A stretch of 64,000 nt of DNA, taken from contig NC_063188.1 of the NCBI RefSeq assembly GCF_023159225.1, positions 13,537,086 through 13,601,085 of the forward strand, in the 5' to 3' direction. This document shows positions 53,011 through 63,420 of the stretch, piece by piece (positions within the stretch are counted from its first letter, which is position 1; every line of letters begins with the position of its first letter). The translations under genes and the position numbers were made by a program. A model generated the notes under the pieces. It ran no database searches. It saw only the letters and a list, made by a program, of their open reading frames with translations, and was not told where the DNA came from. The stretch comes from Perognathus longimembris pacificus (lineage: Eukaryota > Chordata > Mammalia > Rodentia > Heteromyidae).

Positions 53011-53356
53011 AATAGATTTATTCCAAATTAAAGTTTCTAGTTTTTAAAATATGGAACAAAATCTAAAGACACTAGTAAAAGCAGTCCTCTAATAATTATT
53101 ATTATTTCCCCCAGGGTTTTATGATTGTCTTACAACCATAGGCTTTGGCTGTTGTTGTTTTTTAATCTCCTCTTCAGTTTTTAAAAATGTTCCATTTTCA
53201 CAGAAAGAACTCTCTGTTTTTTGCACTACTATATCATATGTTTTCAGAATATTTGTTTAAGTTACATAGTTCAACCAACATAGATAATACTGAGAGAACA
53301 AAACCTTGCCTCTTAGTGAATACACTCCTTACATGATAAGTAAAAGTCTATGGGTG

Positions 53357-53600
53357 GCAAGGCATCCGTGGTTCATGCCTGTAATCCTAGCTACTCAGGA
53401 GGCTGAAATCTGAGGATCACAGTTCAAAACGAACTTGGGCAGGAAACTCCCTGAGACTCTTATCTCCAAATAACAACCAGAAAAGTGGAAGTGGCGCTGT
53501 GGCTCAAAGTGGTAGAGCACTAGCCTTGAGTGAAAAAGCTCAGGGACAGTGCCTAGGCCCTGAGTTCAAGCCCCACTACTGACACCTTCCCCCCCCACCA
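53357..53600 (+). mobile_element. Type A SINE, well preserved
   Basis: Sense: CATGCCTGTAATCCTAGCTACTCAGG, CTTATCTCCAAATAACAACC, GGCGCTGTGGCTCAAAGTGG, GAGTTCAAGCCCCACTACTG, tail with C8 and an A-run. TATGGGTG flanks both sides (53349, 53610). Confidence 0.9.
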
Positions 53601-53652
53601 AAAAAATGGTATGGGTGAATTGAAGAATGGCCTAACTAGCTTTAAGCTGTTT

Positions 53653-53737
53653 TTGGTAGTGGCACTGGGGTTTGAACTCAGGATCTTGTACTTGCTAAGC
53701 CAGCTCTGTGTCACTTGAACCACATCTCTAGCTCAGC
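53653..53737 (-). mobile_element. ID/tRNA-type SINE monomer
   Basis: Antisense: GGTAGTGGCACTGGGGTTTGAACTCAGG, CTTGTACTTGCTAAGCC, CACTTGAACCACATCTCTAGC. Same family as the 5' monomer of the chimera at 49558. Confidence 0.75.
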
Positions 53738-53824
53738 TTCAAGAATGTTTAATATTATGCAATGTATTTTCTAGGAGGAATGGGAAGGGCAGTTAGGTAA
53801 GCAGTAGGGTAAATGGAGCTGCTC

Positions 53825-54215
53825 CTAGATAAGAGGATTCCTACAGTATTGAGTACCTGCTATGGAGCAAGTTCTGATTTAGCATATTTGTAAACAAGAT
53901 ACACAAAGTTTTTATTCTCATAAAGTGAAGGAGGATACAGAAATGCATAACTGAACAAAATGTTGTTTTCTGATCATCGTAACTACTATGGTGGTAGTGT
54001 GATAGAGCAATGAAATGGAGAGGATAACTTAAAGGTGGGGGCTAATCTATATGATATAATAACTTATGTAGTCAGTGATATATAAGCTACAATCTGAAAA
54101 ATGAGGCAAACACATGAAGATCTAGGAGGAGAGTGTCTTAGGCAGAGAAAGCATTCTTGATCCGAGGCAGGGACAAGCTTAGTATAGTCAAGGAATAGAA
54201 ATGCTAACGTATAGC
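53825..54215 (-). mobile_element. L2 LINE 3' region (probable)
   Basis: Antisense L2-like: GAGTACCTGCTATGGAGCAAG, TTTTTATTCTCATAAAGTG, GGTGGTAGTGTGATAGAGC, GAGTGTCTTAGGCAGAGAAAGC. The order agrees with an inverted L2 3' end; degraded. Confidence 0.5.
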
Positions 54216-54389
54216 TAGAAAAAAAAAAAGCTGTATATATAGCATGGGGCAGAAGTAGAAAAGAGCTTTGATAAATCAGGATTTTGAACACTTGTAATTA
54301 TTTTTTAAATTTAATCTCAAGTGTAATTTAAATTCAAGGGATAAGTATGGGATACATAAAACCATATATATCCATACATATTTTTTCTA

Positions 54390-54620
54390 GTTTTTTCTGG
54401 TCCTAGGGCTTGAATTCAAGGGCTAGGCACTCTCTTTGAGATTTTTTCTTCAAGGCTAGCACTCTACTACTTGAGCCACAGCACCACTTCTAATTTTGTC
54501 TGAGTAGTTTATTGGAGATAAAAGTTTTACAGAGTATTCTTGTCTGGACTGCCTTTGAACTATGTTCCTCATATCTCAGCCTCTTGAGTAGCTAGGATTC
54601 CAGGCTTGAGCCACCTTCTG
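54390..54620 (-). mobile_element. Type A SINE
   Basis: Antisense: GGTCCTAGGGCTTGAATTC, CTCTACTACTTGAGCCACAGC, TTTATTGGAGATAAAAG, head CTTGAGTAGCTAGGATTCC. Confidence 0.86.
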
Positions 54621-54724
54621 ACTTATGTCTTTAAAAAACAACTTTGGCTATTTACAAAGAAAGGACTGTTTAGGGTCAACAAGGGAAGCTTAGAGACCAG
54701 TTAAGATGTTTATTCTGCTGGTGC

Positions 54725-55045
54725 TGCTATAACAAAATACCATAGACTGAAACATGTATAAAGAACACAAAGTTATTTCATAAATATTTTATTATTATTT
54801 ATCAACATTTATTTACATTATTATTGCCTGGAGACTGGAGTGTCAAATATCAGGATGCTGGCAGGGCCGCTGTCTGGTGAAGGCTAAGTCTGTAATTTCA
54901 AGAGGGCAACTTCTGATTGCATCCTCCAAAAAGGACGAACACTGTGTCCTTACATGGCAGAGGAGTAGAAGAGAAAAACAAGGGATGAACTTGTTCCATC
55001 AAACTGTTTTATGAGGGCACTTAATCCCATTCATGAGGGCAGAGT
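54725..55045 (-). mobile_element. MaLR-type LTR relic (probable)
   Basis: Antisense: GGTGCTGCTATAACAAAATACCATAGACTG, CTGGCAGGGCCGCTGTCTGGTGAAGG, TGTGTCCTTACATGGCAGAGG, GGGCACTTAATCCCATTCATGAGG. Non-coding solo LTR, with an AT-rich insertion near 54760-54825. Confidence 0.6.
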
Positions 55046-55254
55046 GAAACTAGAAAAGAAGACTAAGGAATTCGTTTTGGATCCTTTAACATTTACAGGT
55101 CAAGAGAAAGAAAGAGAAGATAGTAAAGGAGAATAAGAAAAATAAAACCAGTAGCAAAGGAGAGTAAAACTAGGAATTTATATTAATAAGATGACTAGGT
55201 CAGCATGTAAAGCTATAATATTCAAGTAATCTTTTCACCAATTTCTTTTTTCCT

Positions 55255-55618
55255 TGGTTTTCACAAAGGACTGTTTCCAGGATCTCCTGTGAATGCCAGA
55301 AATCTGTAGATGCTTAAGTCTCTTATGTAAAATGATTTAGTACTTTCAGAGAGCCTATGCTTCCTCCTCTATACTGTAAATCATCTCTACATTACTTACA
55401 AAAACTAACCAAATGCGAATAACTGTAAGTAATTGTGTTCTTATTGTTTAGGGAATAGCAAGAAAAGAGTCATATGCTCAGTACAGACACGCTATTGTGG
55501 GTGAAACTAACAAGTCTACATCAGTAATAACATCATCTTTTTTTCAACTATTTTCAATCCACAGCTGGTGGAATCTGCAGATGTAAAAGCCAAGGATAGG
55601 GAGGATTAGCTGTACTTT
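55255..55618 (-). mobile_element. Tigger/MER2-like non-autonomous DNA transposon
   Basis: Near full length: TCTGTAGATGCTTAAGTC, ACTGTAAATCATCTCTACATTACTTAC, TTATTGTTTAGGGAATAGCAAG, GTCATATGCTCAGTACAGAC, ATCCACAGCTGGTGGAATCTGCAGATG, ending AGGATAGGGAGGATTAGCTGTAC (terminal repeat). It has the 350-bp-class layout of MER2-type elements, which have no coding capacity. Confidence 0.78.
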
Positions 55619-56125
55619 TTATAATAGCAAAAGCCGAAGCTGGTTCTTGGGAGATGATTAAATAAATCATGGTACACATAAACTATTAGGCAGTTATTAA
55701 AATGAAGATATAAGTTAAATATTTATTTACATGCATGAGAGGTCTATAATACATTATTACAGGAAAGAGCGGGTTCCAAAATAGCTCTTATACTATGAGC
55801 TTATTAATGCAAAAGTATGAGTGCACATGTGTTTATGCCTGTATGTTAATAGGGTCATGAGGGTGATTTTGCTTTTATATCGATGTATTGTTCAAGTGTA
55901 AAACAGGGTAGTATGTCATAGGCACTGTTTGTGGAAGGAATGGATGGATGGATGCATACATGCATGGATGAATGTAAGTATCAAAATATTAAGAGTTTCT
56001 ATATTGAACTCATAAATTGACATGCTAAATTAAAATTCCTTTGTACAACTATTTAAAGAAAAGGTTTTTAGAACGAGTTGTTGTCTATGGGCCTTACAGC
56101 TAGAGATATTTTATTTCCCTTTTGA
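55619..56125. other. No recognisable feature
   Basis: AT-rich unique-looking DNA; a small (ATGG)n patch lies near 55941-55975. Confidence 0.5.
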
Positions 56126-56139
56126 AATATTTGATTTGA

Positions 56140-56350
56140 GGGGCTGGGGATATGGCCTAGTGGCAAGAGTGCCTGCCTCGTATACATGAGGCCCTGGGTT
56201 CGATTCCCCAGCACCACATATACAGAAAATGGCCAGAAGTGGCGCTGTGGCTCAAGTGGCAGAGTGCTAGCCTTGAGCAAAAAGAAGCCAGGGACAGTGC
56301 TCAGGCCCTGAGTCCAAGCCCCAGGACTGGCCAAAAAACAAAAACAAAAC
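56140..56350 (+). mobile_element. IDL-Geo SINE, reference-quality copy, perfect TSD
   Basis: Complete sense dimer. IDL: GGGGCTGGGGATATGGCC, CCTGCCTCGTATACATGAGG, GGGTTCGATTCCCCAGCACC. Geo: CCAGAAGTGGCGCTGTGGC, AGAGTGCTAGCCTTGAGC, GAGTCCAAGCCCCAGGACTGG. A-rich tail. Perfect 14-bp TSD AATATTTGATTTGA at 56126-56139 and 56351-56364. Confidence 0.96.
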
Positions 56351-56416
56351 AATATTTGATTTGATTTATTTATAATAAGTATACCTTCATTTTATTAGGA
56401 AGAAAATTATTTTAAT

Positions 56417-56621
56417 TTTTTTCTTTTTGGCTAGTCCTGGGGCTTGGACTCAGGGCCTGAGCACTGTCCCTAGCTTCTTTTTGCTCAAGGCTAGCACTCT
56501 GCCACTTGAGCCACAGTGCCACTTCTGGCCATTTTCTGTATATGTGGTGCTGGGGAATCGAACCCAGGACCTCATGTATATGAGGCAGGCACTCTTGCCA
56601 CTAAGCCATATCCCCAGCCCC
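56417..56621 (-). mobile_element. IDL-Geo SINE
   Basis: Antisense dimer, tail to tail with the previous one about 70 bp away. TATTTTAAT flanks it at 56408-56416 and 56622-56630. Confidence 0.92.
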
Positions 56622-56635
56622 TATTTTAATATTTT

Positions 56636-56712
56636 TGCAAAGGTTAGGATTTGAACTTAGGACCTTGTACTTACCAGACAGGAACTCTACCACTAAATGT
56701 ACTCTTAACCCT
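56636..56712 (-). mobile_element. ID-like SINE, diverged
   Basis: Antisense: GGTTAGGATTTGAACTTAGGACC, TTGTACTTACCAGACAGG, ACTCTACCACTAAATG. Confidence 0.6.
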
Positions 56713-56726
56713 TAATTTTCTTTTCC

Positions 56727-56959
56727 TTGTGCTTTTCCTAGGGCTTGAACTCTGGGCCACGTTACTCTCCCTTAGTATTTTTGCTGAAGGCTGACAGGCC
56801 ATCATTTGAGCCACACCTTGATTTCTGGAGTTTTGCTAGTTACTGGAGATAAAAGTCTCATAGACTTTTCTGCCCAGGCTATCTTTGAACCATGATCCTC
56901 AGATTCTCATCCTCCTTGAGTAGCTAGGATTATAGCTGGGTGCCACTGGCACTTAGCTT
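56727..56959 (-). mobile_element. Type A SINE
   Basis: Antisense: CCTAGGGCTTGAACTCTGGGCC, CATCATTTGAGCCACACC, TTACTGGAGATAAAAGTC, head TTGAGTAGCTAGGATTATAGC. Confidence 0.86.
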
Positions 56960-57732
56960 CTTTTAATTTTTAAAAATCACTCCTTCCCTTTTTGATTACC
57001 TATGATCACCAAGAACACCTATTTGGCTGAATTTAAAGCAAAGTAATTACTTTATCCTTATAAATCTATATTGGGATGAGAAGATCAGCTTGATAGTAAA
57101 GAGAGATGTTGTCTCCCGGTGAGCCCTAAGCAGGACAACTGAGCTAGGAGGAGTGAGGGAGACACTTGTACCTTGGAAGAAAGGGATTGAGCTGGGTTTT
57201 CCATAACAGAGAAGCACACACAGCATAAGAAGCAAAGAATACCTTTCAAAACATTGCATATGGGAGAGGAGCCTGTGGAAACCAGAGAACACAGTGAATT
57301 TTACCATCTCCAGGCTGGACTCCCAACAGTGAGTGGATTCAGGAATTCAGTAAAGAGCCCAACAATGACTCCAATATGATGCTGTCTGATATAAAAATAT
57401 CCTAGTTGCTTTGGTGATCAGAAAATGGAGGCAGCTTTCTATTTGAAGAACTCCTTGCTTCTCTATTCCCAAACACTTTCTTCATCTCTATGTCATTAAT
57501 TCTAATTCTAATTAATTTGAATTGTAATCCTACACATTACCTCACCATTCCCTATCACACAAGAGACTGAGATTTCTCCAGTGTGGACAGTTAATCTGCT
57601 AGCATGTCTCCTTTACTGTATTATGCTAAATGAGTGCTCACTTCCTTCTTGGCCTTGGGTCACAAAAATCTTTCTTCTGTTGCCCAAGTCTTAGAAAAAA
57701 ACATAGGCTCCAGGAAAAAGGTGGTGGTAGAG
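56960..57732. other. No recognisable feature
   Basis: Unique-looking; an 86-codon minus frame (57307-57047) has no domain. Confidence 0.5.
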
Positions 57733-57890
57733 ATAGGCTTGCCAGATAAAATACAGAATAGCCAGTTAAATCTGAGTTCCAGGTAAGCAGTAAAGTTTTA
57801 AGATAAGTATAGACCAAATATTGTATGGAATAGATTCATTTCAAAATTGGTCATTGTTTATCTGAGATTCAAATTTAATCAAATATCTTC
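57733..57890. mobile_element. Palindromic MITE (MER53-like)
   Basis: Short DNA-transposon relic whose two halves are complementary: GCCAGATAAAATACAGAATAGCC, AAATCTGAGTTCCAGGTAAGCAG on the left; CATTGTTTATCTGAGATTCAAATTTAATC on the right, with the AAATATTGTATGG centre. The family name is from memory. Confidence 0.6.
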
Positions 57891-58267
57891 TCTTTTTTCC
57901 CTCTCTAAATCTACAAGTCCCAGATAAAGAAAAAGTTCGTTTTTGAAACATTTTCTCAATGCTTATCATCTAAAATTTACCAGATATTTCTTAAATGGAC
58001 ATCCTCTTCACAGAAGAGGAAAATAACAAAATGATTAAGTCAGGATTAGACCGAAAACCATTGCTAGACTTTAAAATTTAAGTTTTCAAGTTGCTCAGCA
58101 TATGACCGAATTCAGCATTCTCCTTATCAGTAATTTAATTTATTGGCTGGAAGGAAACAGGATTAGAATGATTACTAAGCACATATTTTTATGAAAAATA
58201 AAATATAAGAGACTGAAGGCAATGTCTTTGAGGCTTTATTTTTCTTTAGACCATAGAAAAGATTTAC
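57891..58267. other. No recognisable feature
   Basis: AT-rich unique-looking DNA. Confidence 0.5.
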
Positions 58268-58345
58268 TTTAAGCTGTAAGGTAATGTTTCTCAAAGTATA
58301 GTCCCTGAACTACTTACACCAGAATCATCTAGAAAGAAATGAAGG
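58268..58345 (+). mobile_element. MER5-type hAT fragment (possible)
   Basis: TAATGTTTCTCAAAGTATAGTCCCTGAACTACTTAC then CCAGAATCATCTAGAAAG, resembling the left half of MER5-type elements. Confidence 0.4.
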
Positions 58346-58676
58346 TAATTGGTCCTTTCAGAATTGAACTCATGATCTTGGTCTATACTGTCAGTTTCAA
58401 GAAAGTCTTCTTGATGACAGAGTTTGATATTAATATTTGGGGGGGTTATTCCATTATATATTATTAAACTGGTTTATGGAAAGGCAACACTGAAAAAGAA
58501 TTTGACAACTCCCTCCTACATCCCTAAAAGAATCCAAATGAACAGTTAAATGTAAAAGCAAAGATGATGTCCCTGGCTCCTATTACCACTGAATTTAGCT
58601 TGATCTTGAAGGCAGAAGAAATTTCTATGACCTTCAAGTGCATCGATGCCTTGCCATTTTAGAAATTTTACTCTTG
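58346..58676. other. No recognisable feature
   Basis: Unique-looking DNA. Confidence 0.45.
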
Positions 58677-58785
58677 AAGCCTATGTGGTGGTTTGTGCCT
58701 GTAATCTCAGCACTCTAGAGGCTGAGGTAAAATGATGGAGAGTTCAAGGATAGTCAAGGCTATATAACAAGAAGAGATCTTGTCA
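58677..58785 (+). mobile_element. B1-like SINE
   Basis: Sense: GTGGTGGTTTGTGCCTGTAATCTCAGCACTC, GAGGCTGAGGTAAAATG, GTTCAAGGATAGTCAAGGC. Confidence 0.8.
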
Positions 58786-59893
58786 TTAAAAACATATTAT
58801 CTCTACTTTATCTGGGCCTTACTCCAAGAGAAGTAATCATATCTTAATAATTTGGTTCAGAGCCAGAGTGTAATTGCTGTAGGCCAGTGTAGTACCATAT
58901 CAGACTTAAGAGCAGAAGTTTACTCTCAAAGTCTTGAAGAAGGAGGTCAAGAGGTACAACTTGACTTTCTGAGCTTTGCTTGAGCATAAGTATAACTCGG
59001 ATGGCTTTTTAAATTGAGGAATTATGATTCTTCTCTACTTGAGCAAAACAAATTTAGTCTGTCATCTGTCTGTTTATAGAAAACATTGTCTTTATTTGGT
59101 CAATTCCTGAAACACATGCTAATAAAAGTATATAGCTTGGTACCTTAGCCCCCGGCTACTAAAATGCCTGTAATACAAGATGGCCCCACTATGCTGTCTG
59201 TTCTCATCTCATTTTATCACCAGGGACTCCATTCTTCTTAGTTAGTGCATATGTTTGCCAGTTGATACTTGCCTACATATTTCCTTCATCCTCAGAACAT
59301 TATAGTTACTTTTCTAGGGATCAAATATTTCCAACTAATTCTAGAACTACGTGAGCTACGCCTAAAATGCTGACAGCTGTTAATGTAGACCCAAAATAAC
59401 CAGGCCTGTTCAAGGAGATACACTGAACAAACAGAACCAAGAATTGGAAGGTGACAGCTGAACAGGCATCAGTCGGACCCTGTCAGGTTCTCAGATGATC
59501 CAGCTCAGGATGGGAACAGACAGATGCCACTTCTAGAAATAGCACAGAGAATGCCACCAAGTTCTGGGATCTGTGCATCACTGTCCCTTTGCATTTCTGG
59601 AGAGTGTGGAGGTATCTTTCAGGAACCTTGCTGCAGAGGTTAGCATTGTCTAATAAATAATGTTCATTCGTGACTTGCTGTACACTTGTTGTTTTCAAGT
59701 CATTTTGCTTGAGTGACTTGGAGTGACACACAACACTGTGAGGATATAGAAATTTCAGATATGGGCTCTATTCACACCATTTTCATACCCATTGATGAAA
59801 GACTAGTATGGCAAAGTCCTGTCTTATGAATAGGTCAGGTTCCTGATGAGAGAAAACTCATGTATGCCCCAAATACTCCTCAACAATTCCTTT
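58786..59893. other. Repeat-poor stretch
   Basis: No repeat or exon recognised. An 82-codon minus frame (59731-59483) has no domain. Confidence 0.45.
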
Positions 59894-59980
59894 GAGGGCT
59901 GGGATTTTTCTTAGTTGGTGGAGCTCTCACCATGTGAAAAATTCTGGGTTCCAATCCCCAGCACTAAAGGAAAAAGAAAT
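59894..59980 (+). mobile_element. ID-like SINE
   Basis: Sense: GAGGGCTGGGATTTTTCTTAGTTGGTGGAGC, CTGGGTTCCAATCCCCAGCAC, A-rich tail. Confidence 0.75.
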
Positions 59981-60121
59981 ATGTTACATTGCATATAGAC
60001 ATACCATTTTTCAGTAAGTCCAGCATAGTATTTTTCCTTATAACAGCACAGCAGTTTATTTTCCCTTTAGTCAATAACCAAGCCACTTGGCTTATTTAGG
60101 AGCTATGTGGCATTTTAGAAA

Positions 60122-60182
60122 CCGCGCGCGCACGCGTGTGTGTGTGTGTGTGTGCGCGCGCGTGCACGTGTGTACGCACACA
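60122..60182 (+). repeat. (CG)n(TG)n alternating tract
   Basis: CGCGCGCGCACGCG, then (TG)n, then CGCGCGCGTGCACGTG: about 60 bp of nearly perfect purine-pyrimidine alternation, strong Z-DNA potential. No SINE is attached. Confidence 0.96.
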
Positions 60183-60883
60183 GGGGAAGGAGAATCCGAT
60201 TGGGAGAGAAGCTCACAGGAACTGACCTTATCTGAAAGAATATCAGAGTCACACTTTTCAGCTTCAGCTTGAGGTAACTGCAGGGCAAAGCTTAGTGAAT
60301 GAAATAGCAGATAGAATTGTCCATATGATTTTCAACCTACATCTCTATATCTCTGTCTCTGTCTGTCTCCTTTCTCTCAGTTTCTCCTCTTTTTTCCTCT
60401 TATACTGATCAGTTCATATAAGAATAGTATCATAATGGCACATTTCTCCATAACAAAGTAGGAGGGTCCATAAATGAAGCTCCGTAATTCTCCATAACTT
60501 TGACCAAATAAACCCCTGCGATTGACCCTTCATACCATTTCCCTTATGTGGTAAATGAAAATAGCAATCCCAATGTGTGTGGACAGGGAGCAGCTCATGG
60601 GTGAGGGGGCTCTTGCACTAGATGATATATAGGTAACGCTGGAAAGTAGAGGGGAAGGAGAGAGTGCATCCGAAGAATGGAAAAGCTCACGCATGGGCAG
60701 ATGGTAGGGATGCTCAAGTGACCTGAAGTACGTGGAGGTGGGGTTAGAATCATGTTAACTAAGAGATCCTGTTGGAGGGGAAAGGTGGGGCAGTGTAATG
60801 AAAGCTTTCAAGTGTCAGTCTATGATTCTAAAGGCAATAAGGAATTGTTTGAAATTTTTTCCATTCACAAATGACAGAATGAA
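60183..60883. other. No recognisable feature
   Basis: Unique-looking DNA. Confidence 0.5.
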
Positions 60884-61087
60884 GCCAAATGCCAGTGGCT
60901 CCCACCTGTAATCCTAGCTACTCAGGAGATGGCGATCTGAGGATCACAGTTCTAAACCAGCCTGGGAAAGAAAGTCTAAGAGACTCTTATCTCAAGCCGC
61001 AAAAATCCAGAGTGGAGCTGTGGTTCAAGTGGTAGAGCACCAGTCTTGAGCAAAAAAAGCTGACTGATACATAACACACCCACAACC

Positions 61088-61090
<3 letters not shown>
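60884..61090 (+). mobile_element. Type A SINE, Geo end lost
   Basis: Sense: GCCAAATGCCAGTGGCTCCC, CCTAGCTACTCAGGAG, GAGCTGTGGTTCAAGTGGTAGAGC, GTCTTGAGC; the B-box half is replaced by an ACACACCCACAACCC tail that runs into (AG)n. Confidence 0.85.

Positions 61091-61140
<50 letters not shown>
61091..61140 (+). repeat. (AG)n microsatellite
   Basis: 25 AG units at the tail of the type A SINE. Confidence 0.98.
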
Positions 61141-61145
<5 letters not shown>

Positions 61146-61159
61146 TAGACTGATAAAAC

Positions 61160-61470
61160 TTAACTAAATATTCTTTCCAACTTCAGCTCAAAGCCCAGCT
61201 TATAGCTTCCTCCCCTGCTTCCCATTCTTCTTTAGCAAACCCTTTCATCACTGATGGCCATCCCCTCTCCCACCCAATAATATTGCCCTCAACATGCTTT
61301 AAGCCCATGTTGAGAATTAAATGTTTTCTCTGCGTGGAGGTTGGGAGGAAAGATCTTTTCCTCAGAAGACAAGGCCCTGCTTTCACTTCCTTTGTCCACC
61401 ACACAGAGCTTGGCACGTTGTGGGCTCTGAAGGAATCATCTGTGAATGAATTCAGTGATTTATGATGAAT
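61160..61470 (+). mobile_element. L2 LINE 3' end
   Basis: Sense L2 3' UTR order: CTTCAGCTCAAAGCCCAGC, ATAGCTTCCTCCCCTGC, then near the end CACAGAGCTTGGCACGTTGTGGGCTC and the terminal TGAATGAATTC. Old; the 141-codon minus frame here is chance. Confidence 0.65.
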
Positions 61471-62158
61471 GTCCCTACTTGGAGCACACAAAAAAAATCC
61501 TAAAGTATCCCTTAGATTGGTGAGTACTGATTCTATGAGGTGAAGTAGTAAAACAAAAGTGGACAGGTTTTCCATGTCATGGGCTCCTTTCTTAGTACCC
61601 AGAATCAAACTTTTTGAACATTTTCCTAAATGTCTTTGTCTACGTCAGCAAAGCCAAACAGAGGCTTGTGGCTGGCAGGGCTAGCTGGTCCAATGCAATA
61701 GCTGCAGGGACTAGAGAGCTAGCCAGAAAGATATCCCTGGTGCAACCCTACATGGCAGAGCAGCTAGCTCAGAGTCCCCCCAAAGAGGACAAATAGTCTG
61801 TCATTAAACCTAGTTATTCAGGAAATAAGCTCTGTTCAGAGGAGCAGTGTGTTGCCCCTTTGCAAAGGGGACATTTTTTCCTAACTTGAGATAGAGCTTA
61901 GAAAATACACCTGGAGGGACTGGGAGGGAAAAGCCAGGTATGAAATGAAAAGAAGGAGCCTGTTGAACCCTTGGTTCCAAAGCATCTGACCTCCATGCTC
62001 ATCATCGTCTATTTGTTAAATACTCGACAAGGGAAAGAATCCATCTGTGGCAAAGCTTCATCTGTGCAATTGCAGAAGTTTGAAGCTTTTCTAACATCAA
62101 TGTGCAAGCTACCCTGCTTTGCAAAAGCTCCAGGCATATCAACAGAAAAAGCTACTTG
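61471..62158. other. No recognisable feature
   Basis: Unique-looking DNA. Confidence 0.5.
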
Positions 62159-62159
62159 A

Positions 62160-62395
62160 GCCAGGTGCTGCAAGCTCACACCGTAATCCTGGCTACTCAG
62201 GATGCTGAGATCTTAGGACCTCGGTTCAAAGCCAGCCTAGGCAGGAAAGTCTATGAGACTCTTATCTCCAGTTAACCACCAAAAAGCCGGAAGTGGAGTT
62301 GTGGCTCAAAGTGACTAAGCACTAGCCTTAAGCCAAAAAGCCCAGAGACAGTGCCTAGGCCTTGAGTTCAAGCCCCAGGTGGCCACACACAGAAA
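62160..62395 (+). mobile_element. Type A SINE
   Basis: Sense full copy: GCCAGGTGCTGCAAGCTCAC, TTATCTCCAGTTAACCACC, GTGGCTCAAAGTGACTAAGC, GAGTTCAAGCCCCAGGTGGCC, CACACA tail. Confidence 0.89.
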
Positions 62396-62824
62396 AAGGC
62401 ACTTGAAACACATTCTGGTTGGGACTTGTCCCCTTCCTTGTGTTCACTATGATATCATTGCTTATAATTGGGAACCTTGCTAACCAGCCATCTTTTCTAA
62501 GCCTTAGGGTAATTTTCTGGATTATCAGTAGAAACTTTCCAGAACTCTAAAATGACCCTTTCTTTGGCTTCTACTGATCAGAGTTCTGTCCTTCCTTACA
62601 CACATCACATGGAGCTGTTAGGGAGAAAGCATTCTGTCTTAACTACAGAACACTAAAGTGTAAGTGAAATCATATACAAACTAGTGCAGGTGTGTTTGCA
62701 TTTCCATGGGGATCAATCTAAGGAACAGAATTCTAAACAGTACATTTTCCAGACTTATTTCAGGCATGATGAGATGAATCTCACTGGACCAAGTCAAATA
62801 TACCACATGCGTAACTGCTTTAAG
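62396..62824. other. No recognisable feature
   Basis: Unique-looking DNA. Confidence 0.5.
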
Positions 62825-63125
62825 CCACATCTAACACTGTTCCCTTCTCTTGGAATGTTCTGGCCTCTCCTACTCCTGTCTCTAAATCCTGCTTTCCTTC
62901 AGGGCTCAGCTCAAGTCTTACCCATGAAACCTACCCAGAGTGCACCTGGCTTAAATATCCTCCCTACTTGCAAGTCATTGCTCCTCACTTGTTCTATCTG
63001 GATTCCTTTGTTTTCCTCAGACAGATCCTGAGCTCTGGGAGAGTGGGAATCATGCTTAAAACTCTTGTCAATGTTCTTCAGTTCTTGGAATGATGCTGGA
63101 CTCAGAGAATGCATACTAAACTATC
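62825..63125 (+). mobile_element. L2 LINE 3' end
   Basis: Sense L2: TTGGAATGTTCTGGCCTCTCC, CCTTCAGGGCTCAGCTCAAGTC, CTGAGCTCTGGGAGAGTGGGAATCATG, GACTCAGAGAATGCATACTAAA. Good order over 300 bp. Confidence 0.75.
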
Positions 63126-63129
63126 CTGG

Positions 63130-63260
63130 GAATAGTTAGAGCTTTTGCATATATTTTTATTTGAATCACAACTAACCTATAAGGTACAGTGGCATGACCT
63201 CTATTGTACAGAGTAAGTTCTGGAAAAACAATACACTGGCCCACAGTTGATTTAAAATCT
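63130..63260 (-). mobile_element. MIR SINE
   Basis: Antisense: ATTTGAATCACAACTAACCTATAAGGTA, GACCTCTATTGTACAGAG, CACTGGCCCACAGTTG. Confidence 0.6.
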
Positions 63261-63317
63261 TGTAAAAAAAATCTTGTGTCTCTGCTATTTTTAGAAATTC
63301 TCAATTTATTTGTCAAG

Positions 63318-63420
63318 ATGATATTTTTGAATTTGGAATGGGCACTATGCTATTGGAAAGACATTGATCTGGAGTCCTGCCATCAAATCAGCCATGGAGT
63401 CACGATCCCTAAATGTAGAT
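63318..63420 (+). mobile_element. MIR SINE fragment (possible)
   Basis: Sense MIR-like: ATTGGAAAGACATTGATCTGGAGTCCTGCC. Weak. Confidence 0.4.

Noticed and set aside
54725..55045. Considered as a piece of a retroviral gene
   Set aside because: Only LTR-type, non-coding sequence is visible; no gag, pol or env similarity.
56195..56215. B-box match GGGTTCGATTCCCC that could be taken for a tRNA gene
   Set aside because: It is the internal promoter of the IDL-Geo SINE; no tRNA acceptor stem or terminator. The same applies to the other A/B-box hits.
61183..61608. Minus-strand 141-codon frame
   Set aside because: Lies mostly over an old L2 3' end read in the wrong strand; no protein family resemblance.
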